Origin: Bacillota bacterium
Lineage (GTDB): Bacteria > Bacillota > Clostridia > Oscillospirales > Acutalibacteraceae
Length of the DNA: 12,115 bases
Reading direction: 5' to 3'
NCBI GenBank assembly: GCA_009786275.1
Contig: WQTL01000482.1
Location: 1-12,115 of the forward strand
Shown here: one piece after another, positions 7,324 to 12,115 of the stretch
How positions within the stretch are numbered: the stretch's first letter is position 1
How the letters are laid out: each line of letters starts with the position of its first letter
The notes under the pieces: model-generated
Seen by the model: the letters and a program-made list of their open reading frames with translations, nothing else
What the model was told of the DNA's origin: nothing
Database searches by the model: none
Program-made: the position numbers and the translations under genes

Positions 7324-7354
7324 CGGGAAGAAATTTATGTTGCTTTTCTTCCCG
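7324..7354. promoter_or_regulatory. 10-bp inverted repeat, candidate operator or leader hairpin
   Basis: CGGGAAGAAA (7324-7333) and TTTCTTCCCG (7345-7354) are perfect inverted copies around an 11-base loop. On the minus strand this falls at the very start of the predicted cofE-like transcript; on the plus strand it overlaps the -35 of the lysR promoter. It could be a protein-binding operator or a 5' stabilising hairpin. Confidence 0.6.
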
Positions 7355-7368
7355 CGATACATTATAAT
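7340..7368 (+). promoter_or_regulatory. Putative sigma-A promoter of lysR
   Basis: TTGCTT (7340-7345), 17 bases, then a perfect TATAAT (7363-7368). The predicted transcript start near 7375 leaves about 50 bases of leader, which contains the T-N11-A box. Confidence 0.65.
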
Positions 7369-7389
7369 ATAAACCGAGCCATAAGTAAA
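7361..7389 (-). promoter_or_regulatory. Putative promoter of the cofE-like/methyltransferase operon
   Basis: On the minus strand, TTTACT (7384-7389), 17 bases, then TATAAT (7361-7366). The -10 overlaps the -10 of the opposite lysR promoter, so the two polymerases would compete for the same site. Confidence 0.5.
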
Positions 7390-7404
7390 ATTAATCTTTT
7401 TAAT
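7390..7404. promoter_or_regulatory. Candidate LysR-type binding box (T-N11-A)
   Basis: ATTAA-TCTTT-TTAAT is a perfect 5-bp inverted repeat with the T-N11-A form typical of LysR-family sites. It lies just upstream of the cofE-like -35 and in the lysR leader, a fitting place for activation of the operon and self-repression. The gap is AT-rich, so chance is possible. Confidence 0.45.
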
Positions 7405-7424
7405 AATATAGATAAGGAAATGTA

Positions 7425-8309
7425 ATGGACATCAATTTGGAGCTCTACCGGGTCTTCCGGGAGGCCGCGAAGAGCGGGAATATCTCCAAGGCGGCGGAGC
7501 GGCTGTTCGTCTCCCAGTCGGCGGTGTCCCAGGCCGTCATGCAGCTGGAAAGCAAAATCGGGGGGAAGCTCTTCGACCGCAGCGTGCGCGGCGTGACGCT
7601 CACGGCGGAGGGCGAGGTGCTGTTCTCCCGCATAGACGACGCGATGACGCTCATCGAGAACGCCCAGGCGAAATTTGCCGAGATGAAGGAGCTGAACGCG
7701 GGCAGCATCAAAATCGGGGCCTCCGACACCATATGCAGCCTGTTCCTTCTGCCCATCTTAAAGAGATTCAACGACAAGCACCCGGACATTCGCATCTCCG
7801 TGGCCAACCGCACCACGCGGGAATCATTGGAGCTGCTTAAGCGCGCGGCGGCGGACATCGCCTTCGTGAACCTGCCCGTGGAGGACGACGCCTCCCTGGA
7901 GCTCACGCCGGTGAAGGCGATACGCGATTGCTTCGTGGCCGGCGGGAAATACGCCCGGCTGGCGGACGAAACCATGCACCTGCGCGAGCTGGAGAACTAT
8001 CCGTTTTTGACGCTGGAAAAGGCGAGCAACTCGCGCAAGCAGCTGGATATCTTTTTGGCGGGGCAGGGGATAGAGCTCAAGCCCGCCATCGAGCTGGGCA
8101 GCCTGGCGCTGCTGTCCGAGTTCGCGAAAATCGGCCTGGGCGTCGCGGCGACCATACGGGAGGAGGTGCGGGACATGCTGGAAAGCGGCGCGCTGCGGGA
8201 GCTGAAATTCCACGAGGCGCTGCCCGAGCGGCACATCGGCCTGGCGAGAATCAGGCATGTGAACCTCTCCTTCGCGGCAAGGGCGTTCATTGAGGAGATG
8301 CGGGCTTGA
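7425..8309 (+). CDS. LysR-family transcriptional regulator
   Basis: A DNA-binding regulator of 294 residues, normal for the family. The N-terminal winged helix-turn-helix spans residues 1-60: LYRVFREAAKSGNISKAAERL, then FVSQSAVSQAVMQLE (recognition helix) and LFDRSVRGVTLTAEGE. A linker helix follows. The effector-binding domain (about residue 91 onward) starts at GSIKIGASDTICSLFLLPIL and has the usual two-lobed layout, including a FAKIGLGVAATIREEV segment. The ATG at 7425 has AAGGAA 5 bases upstream. It is transcribed away from the cofE-like operon, the standard arrangement in which a LysR protein controls its divergent neighbour. Its effector is unknown. The downstream hydrolase-like genes have a separate promoter, so they may or may not belong to its regulon. 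Confidence 0.95.
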   Translation: MDINLELYRVFREAAKSGNISKAAERLFVSQSAVSQAVMQLESKIGGKLFDRSVRGVTLTAEGEVLFSRIDDAMTLIENAQAKFAEMKELNAGSIKIGASDTICSLFLLPILKRFNDKHPDIRISVANRTTRESLELLKRAAADIAFVNLPVEDDASLELTPVKAIRDCFVAGGKYARLADETMHLRELENYPFLTLEKASNSRKQLDIFLAGQGIELKPAIELGSLALLSEFAKIGLGVAATIREEVRDMLESGALRELKFHEALPERHIGLARIRHVNLSFAARAFIEEMRA

Positions 8310-8327
8310 AATATTATTTTTTACTAC

Positions 8328-8356
8328 TTGACTATCCTTCATATTTCGTTTACAAT
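8328..8356 (+). promoter_or_regulatory. Strong putative sigma-A promoter of the hydrolase-like pair
   Basis: TTGACT (8328-8333), 17 bases, TACAAT (8351-8356): each hexamer is one base from consensus. It lies in the 85-base AT-rich gap after lysR and gives a leader of about 30 bases. No operator-like repeat is evident beside it. Confidence 0.75.
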
Positions 8357-8377
8357 TGCATTTGAGACATAATCAAA

Positions 8378-8385
8378 AAAGGAGG
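8378..8385 (+). promoter_or_regulatory. Ribosome binding site deciding the start of the first hydrolase-like gene
   Basis: AAAGGAGG ends 9 bases before the ATG at 8395-8397. The frame stays open further upstream to a TTG at 8356, but that codon overlaps the -10 hexamer of the promoter, so the ATG is the start. Confidence 0.85.
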
Positions 8386-8394
8386 ATTATCGGT

Positions 8395-9855
8395 ATGAGC
8401 ATCTTTTTGGCAATATGGAATTTTCTGTGCGGGCTGTGGGCCCCGCTGCTGTGGCTGTTCGACAAGGGGGCGGACCTCCTGGGCAAGGGCTTTTCCTGGC
8501 TGCTGGTGGCTATCATGGGCCTGTTCCCCTCCGTGGACCTCTCCCGCCAGGACTTCAAGCAGATCCCCGACTCCATCGCCTACGCGCCCTGGTACGCCGT
8601 CTCGGCCTTTTTCCGGGACCAGCGCGCCACCCCGGAGGTGAACGCCGTCAAGGCGAACCTGGGCGGCTTCGCGCGCGGCATCTGCCACTCCGGCAGCGAC
8701 TTCGGCAGGCTGCTGGAAAACAACATCAACTGGGAGCGCCTGGACTGCCCCTTCCCCTTCCCCACACCCGGCAAGCCGGAATCGGAGGACCCCCTGACCA
8801 CCAGGGACGACGGCACGGTCGTCCGGACGGGCTACGAGAACTACAAGAACAACCTCATCGCCCGCCAGGCCGCCGGCCTGAAAAACATGGTCATCACGCC
8901 CTTCCCCAGGGACTTCATCGGGGGCGGGGTGGACCCGCGCACCCCCGAGGGCGAGGTGAAGCTGGCGGAGACCATCAAGTTTATCTTCAACGACCTGAAG
9001 CCCTACACGGGAGCGGTGCAGATCTCCAACGAGATCGGCGTGCCGAACTTCCAGCGGCCCCTGACCAACGAGGAGGGCGTGCGCTTCCTGGCCGTGCAGC
9101 TGGAGGCCCTGGCGCCCCTCAAGGGCAACATCCCCGTGGGCTACAACACCGCGGGCCCGCAGTTCGATATCAACTCCCTCATGAAGCCGTATCTGAAGTA
9201 TGTTGACTTCTACGGCATGGACATTTACCTCGGCTGCCATGTCGGCCTGGGGAGCTTCAACTTTATCATCGGCATGTATGTGTTCGACATCATCACCATG
9301 CTCATGTGGGGCTACCTGGGCAAGCCCATCATCGTCACCGAGTTCGGGTACCTCAGCGCGGGCGTGCCGAAGACCCAGGCGGAAAAGGACACAATGCTCC
9401 GGGAGCGCTACGGCTACAACAGCGAGGCGGAGATGATCGCCGCCGCCAAGGCCGACCCGGAGGCCTTCCTGACGAAAATGGAGAGCCGCAACCCATCCAT
9501 GGCGGGCTTCATCCGCAGGTTCAACTCGGAGGACCTGAGTCGCGTCTCCGGCTTCCTGACCTCCCTGGAGTGCGTCACCCATCTCTACTGCGAGCTGCCG
9601 GCGGACTACGTGATCCCGGGCTTCCCCCACACCCCGCAGGGCGAGGCCGATTTCTACGCCGACATCCTGCCCCGCTTCGCCAAGCACCCCTATGTCCTCG
9701 GCACGTTCGTCTACAACTGGAAGGACTCCACCCAATGCTACCTCTGCGGCCAGCACGACTGCCCCTCCGAGACCGGCTGGGGCCTGGTGGACTGGCAGGG
9801 CAATCCCAAACCGGCGCTGGCGGCGGTGCGGGACGCCTACGCGAAATTGAAGTAA
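8395..9855 (+). CDS. Membrane-anchored clan GH-A-like glycoside hydrolase, paralog 1
   Basis: Probably a TIM-barrel glycoside hydrolase, 486 residues; the exact family is not recognised. Candidate catalytic pair: acid/base Glu213 in AVQISNEIG (end of strand 4) and nucleophile Glu316 in PIIVTEFGYLS (end of strand 7), 103 residues apart, as in clan GH-A. Other barrel landmarks are GGFARGICH, NNINWERLDCPFPF, GYNTAGPQ and DFYGMDIYLGC; a strand-8-like LGTFVYNWKD leads into TGWGLVDWQGNPKPAL. The N-terminus has two hydrophobic stretches (residues 2-22 and 33-47) without a cleavage site, suggesting membrane attachment. An unusual C-x2-CG-x3-C motif (Cys448, Cys451, Cys456) sits just after strand 8. 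Compared with paralog 2 it has an insertion of about a dozen residues after CPFPF (GKPESEDPLTTRDDG). It heads a two-gene operon. Sugar substrate and side of the membrane are unknown. Confidence 0.75.
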   Translation: MSIFLAIWNFLCGLWAPLLWLFDKGADLLGKGFSWLLVAIMGLFPSVDLSRQDFKQIPDSIAYAPWYAVSAFFRDQRATPEVNAVKANLGGFARGICHSGSDFGRLLENNINWERLDCPFPFPTPGKPESEDPLTTRDDGTVVRTGYENYKNNLIARQAAGLKNMVITPFPRDFIGGGVDPRTPEGEVKLAETIKFIFNDLKPYTGAVQISNEIGVPNFQRPLTNEEGVRFLAVQLEALAPLKGNIPVGYNTAGPQFDINSLMKPYLKYVDFYGMDIYLGCHVGLGSFNFIIGMYVFDIITMLMWGYLGKPIIVTEFGYLSAGVPKTQAEKDTMLRERYGYNSEAEMIAAAKADPEAFLTKMESRNPSMAGFIRRFNSEDLSRVSGFLTSLECVTHLYCELPADYVIPGFPHTPQGEADFYADILPRFAKHPYVLGTFVYNWKDSTQCYLCGQHDCPSETGWGLVDWQGNPKPALAAVRDAYAKLK

Positions 9856-9860
9856 AAATA

Positions 9861-9867
9861 GAAGGAG
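9861..9867 (+). promoter_or_regulatory. Ribosome binding site of the second hydrolase-like gene
   Basis: GAAGGAG lies 7 bases before the ATG at 9875, inside the 19-base gap between the paralogs. The short gap with no promoter supports co-translation from one mRNA. Confidence 0.8.
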
Positions 9868-9874
9868 CCTTACA

Positions 9875-11269
9875 ATGGACTGGCACACTTTCTACAACGG
9901 CATTCTGAAGGCATGGGACTACCCCGCCAGGCTTTGGCAGGGCCCGCTGCGTATTTTTGATTGGCTGATGGAATACGTCAGTAAAGGGCTGGCGGTCCTC
10001 GTCGCGCTGATTGTGGGGCTCTTCCCCCAGCTGGACCCCCTCATCGCCAGCCAAGTGGCGGGCTCCGTGGGTTATGCCCCCTGGGCGATTCTGTCCATCC
10101 CGCTGCGCAGGCAGCAGTCGCCGGAGGCAGAGGCCACCATGGCGAAGGCCGGGGGCTTCATGCGGGGCATCTGCCACGCCTACGGCGACTACGAGCAGCT
10201 GCTGGAGAACAACATCAGCTGGGAGCGCCTGGACTGCCCCTTCCCCTTTGAGGCCGACGGCGTCACCCTCACGGAGGGCTACAAGAACTACAAGCAAAAC
10301 CTCATCGAGCGCCGCGACGCGGGCATGAAGACCATGGTCGTCACCCCGAACCCCGGGGCCTTCGTCGACCGGGGCATGGACCCCCGCACGCCGGAGGGCC
10401 TGGCGAAGACGACCGAGGTTGCCGTGTTCATGGTGCAGGACCTCAAGCCCTACATCAGCGCGGTGCAGATCGGCAACGAGCTGGGCCTGCCCCGCTTCAT
10501 GCGCCCGCTGAACATCGAGGAGAGCGCGCAGTTCATCATCGCGCAGATCAAGGCCCTGCAGCCCGTCAAGGGGGACGTCCTGGTGGGCTACAACACCGCC
10601 GGGCCCCAGATGGACCTGAACTCCCTGGTGAAGCCCTACGGGGAGTACCTGGATTTCTTCGGACTGGATATCTACCTCGGCTGCTTCTTCGGCTTCCCCA
10701 GCTATATGTGGGTGTTCGACCTGGCCATCACCGCCATGTGGAGCTACATGCAAAAGCCTATCGTCATGGCGGAGTTCGGCTACATGAGCGCGGGCGAGCC
10801 CAAAACCACCGAGCAGAAGAACGCCCTGCTCATGGAGCGCTACGGCTACCCCAACGAGGCCGCCGTGCGGGCGGACCCGGAGGGCTTCCTGGTGGCCGTA
10901 GGGAATTACAGCAAGCAGTTCGGGGACTATATCGGTACCCATGCGGGGGAGGACCTCAACGCCTACATGTTCGGCGTGGACTGCGCCGTGCACCTCTACT
11001 GCGAACTGCCGTCGGATTTCGTCATCCCCGGCGGCTACCCCCACAGCCCGGAGGGCCAGGCGAAGTTCTACAAGGAGGTCATCCCGCGCTTCGCCAGGTA
11101 CCCTTACGTCATCGGCGAGTTCATCTACGCCTGGAAGGACGCCGAGGCCTGCTACGCCTGCGGCCAGACCGATTGCCCGCAGGAGACCGGCTGGGGCCTG
11201 CTGAACGCCGACGGCAGCGCCAAGCCGTCGCTGGCGGTGGTGAAAGAGCAATACGGCAAGCTGAAGTAG
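9875..11269 (+). CDS. Membrane-anchored clan GH-A-like glycoside hydrolase, paralog 2
   Basis: A 464-residue tandem paralog of the preceding gene, by eye identical at roughly half of the aligned positions and more in the motifs. Candidate catalytic glutamates are Glu202 in AVQIGNELG and Glu300 in PIVMAEFGYMS. Conserved blocks include GGFMRGICH, NNISWERLDCPFPF, GYNTAGPQMDLNSLVKPY, DIYLGC, HLYCELP and the C-x2-CG-x3-C motif (Cys426, Cys429, Cys434) followed by TGWGL. The first hydrophobic stretch of paralog 1 is replaced by an aromatic, amphipathic segment (residues 1-35), while the second (residues 38-53, ending GLFPQLD) is kept. No signal peptidase site is visible. It starts 19 bases after paralog 1 and ends 3 bases before palindromic repeat copy 2. 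The two probably act on related substrates or as a pair; this is inference from duplication and co-transcription. Confidence 0.75.
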   Translation: MDWHTFYNGILKAWDYPARLWQGPLRIFDWLMEYVSKGLAVLVALIVGLFPQLDPLIASQVAGSVGYAPWAILSIPLRRQQSPEAEATMAKAGGFMRGICHAYGDYEQLLENNISWERLDCPFPFEADGVTLTEGYKNYKQNLIERRDAGMKTMVVTPNPGAFVDRGMDPRTPEGLAKTTEVAVFMVQDLKPYISAVQIGNELGLPRFMRPLNIEESAQFIIAQIKALQPVKGDVLVGYNTAGPQMDLNSLVKPYGEYLDFFGLDIYLGCFFGFPSYMWVFDLAITAMWSYMQKPIVMAEFGYMSAGEPKTTEQKNALLMERYGYPNEAAVRADPEGFLVAVGNYSKQFGDYIGTHAGEDLNAYMFGVDCAVHLYCELPSDFVIPGGYPHSPEGQAKFYKEVIPRFARYPYVIGEFIYAWKDAEACYACGQTDCPQETGWGLLNADGSAKPSLAVVKEQYGKLK

Positions 11270-11271
11270 AA

Positions 11272-11348
11272 ATGTAGAGACGCACGGCAGTGCGTCTCCA
11301 ACCAAAAAAACATCACTATGGGAGACGCACAGCCGTGCGTCTCTACAT
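11272..11348. repeat. Palindromic intergenic repeat, copy 2 (inverted relative to copy 1)
   Basis: A 77-bp element with two hairpins using arms GAGACGCAC / GTGCGTCTC: 11277-11298 (loop GGCA) and 11322-11343 (loop AGCC). Outer ends ATGTAGAGACG and CGTCTCTACAT are perfect inverted repeats. Bases 11272-11308 are the exact reverse complement of 2691-2727 in copy 1; the rest of the spacer differs in length and sequence. It begins 3 bases after the stop of the second hydrolase-like gene and ends 5 bases before the stop of the convergent aminotransferase. Confidence 0.92.
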
Positions 11349-11353
11349 ATTTA

Positions 11354-12115
11354 TTACAGCCCCTCCACAAACGCCCTCAGCCTCTTCAGCGCCTCGCGTA
11401 TGTCCTCGATCGAATACGCGTACGAGCAGCGCACGTGGCCCTCGCCGCAGGCCCCAAAGGCGCTGCCGGGCACCACCGCCAGGCGCTGCTCCTCCAGCAG
11501 CCTACCGCAGAATTCCTCCGACGTCATGCCGAACTGCTTGACCGAGGGGAACAGGTAGAACGCGCCCCGGGCCTCGAAGCAATCCAGGCCGATATCACGC
11601 AGCTCGGCGAGCATGAAGCGCCGCCGGGCGTCGTATTCCTTGCGCATGGCATGCACGCCCGCAGCGCCCCCGCGTAAAGCCTCCAGGCCGCCGTACTGCG
11701 CGGTGGTGGGCGCGCACATGATGATGTACTGGTGAATCTTCGTCATGGCCGCGATGAGCTCCGCCGGGCCGCAGGCGTAGCCCAGCCGCCAGCCCGTCAT
11801 GGCGAAGGCCTTGGAAAAGCCATTCAGAACGATCGTCTTTTCGGCCATCCCCGGCAGGGAGGCGATGCTCACGTGGGGGGTGTCCCCGTAGGTCAGCTCG
11901 GCGTAGATTTCGTCGCTGATGACCAGGATATCGCGATCTCTTAAGACCGCCGCGATGGCCTCTAAATCTTGCTTTTCCAGGGTCGCCCCGGTGGGGTTGT
12001 TGGGGTAGCTGAGCATGATTGCTTTTGTCCTGGGCGTGATGCGCGCCTCGATGTCCTGTGCGGTGACGCGGAATTGATTCTCCTCGCGGGTCGGCACGGG
12101 CACGGGCACGCCCCC
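11354..12115 (-). CDS. Class I/II PLP-dependent aminotransferase, C-terminal part (partial at the right edge)
   Basis: Transfers amino groups between amino acids and keto acids in the cytoplasm. The visible 254 codons show the fold-type I core: SYPNNPTGATL (binding the substrate carboxylate and PLP), ISDEIYAEL (Asp to the PLP nitrogen), the Schiff-base lysine in GFSKAFAMTGWRLGY (codon at 11810-11812), and a C-terminal domain with GAFYLFPS and a late Arg in GHVRCSYAYS. The reading frame continues without a break past the GTG at 12107-12109 to the window edge, so that GTG is an internal valine and the N-terminal third of the gene is outside. The motif pattern resembles the PatA/aromatic aminotransferase group of Firmicutes, but the substrate cannot be fixed from this part. 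It converges on the hydrolase-like operon, with only the palindromic repeat between. Confidence 0.95.
   Translation of the reverse strand, partial: GGVPVPVPTREENQFRVTAQDIEARITPRTKAIMLSYPNNPTGATLEKQDLEAIAAVLRDRDILVISDEIYAELTYGDTPHVSIASLPGMAEKTIVLNGFSKAFAMTGWRLGYACGPAELIAAMTKIHQYIIMCAPTTAQYGGLEALRGGAAGVHAMRKEYDARRRFMLAELRDIGLDCFEARGAFYLFPSVKQFGMTSEEFCGRLLEEQRLAVVPGSAFGACGEGHVRCSYAYSIEDIREALKRLRAFVEGL

Noticed and set aside
8356..8394. Upstream TTG as start of the first hydrolase-like protein
   Set aside because: The codon overlaps the promoter -10 hexamer and would add a basic tail; the ATG at 8395 has a strong ribosome site.
8350..9888. Long open frame of 512 codons on the minus strand opposite the first hydrolase-like gene
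   Set aside because: It mirrors a well-supported plus-strand gene with promoter, ribosome site and a paralog. Its translation is low-complexity (Val, Gly, Ala, His, Gln rich) with no motif. Long antisense frames are expected with GC-rich codon use.
9575..11305. 576-codon minus-strand frame opposite the second hydrolase-like gene
   Set aside because: Same reason; its composition is that of an antisense frame and it runs through the palindromic repeat.

Overview
The window looks like chromosomal DNA from a GC-rich member of the Firmicutes, probably an anaerobic Clostridia relative. The evidence is the dprA-topA order, strong AGGAGG-type ribosome sites, sigma-A-like promoters in short AT-rich gaps, and the set of protein families. 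Both ends cut through genes. I see no phage, transposase, CRISPR array, tRNA or rRNA. No gene-free stretch exceeds about 120 bases.

Left part (1-3741): the 3' end of dprA (DNA uptake) is followed 17 bases later by a complete topA (topoisomerase I). A short palindromic repeat fills the junction between topA and a convergent cysK-type cysteine synthase. The cysK reading frame has no ATG, GTG or TTG able to supply its conserved N-terminus, so an ATC or ATT start is proposed. Behind cysK lies a small heptamer repeat.

Middle (3742-8309): on the minus strand are an orphan family-5 (oligopeptide-type) solute-binding lipoprotein with its own promoter, a class I SAM methyltransferase, and a CofE-like (coenzyme F420-0:glutamate ligase family) protein. 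The last two form an operon read away from a divergent LysR regulator. The 120-base gap between the operon and lysR holds two face-to-face promoters sharing their -10 region, a 10-bp inverted repeat and a T-N11-A LysR-type box. It therefore looks like a regulated module built around a CofE-like enzyme of unknown substrate.

Right part (8310-12115): a strong promoter drives two tandem paralogous genes for TIM-barrel proteins resembling clan GH-A glycoside hydrolases. Each has a hydrophobic N-terminal anchor instead of a normal signal peptide, a conserved pair of candidate catalytic glutamates, and an unusual Cys-x2-Cys-Gly-x3-Cys motif near the C-terminus. This pair is the best candidate here for something undescribed. 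A second copy of the palindromic repeat, in the opposite orientation, separates them from a convergent PLP aminotransferase that runs off the right edge.

All identifications come from reading the sequence by eye; no database search was run.
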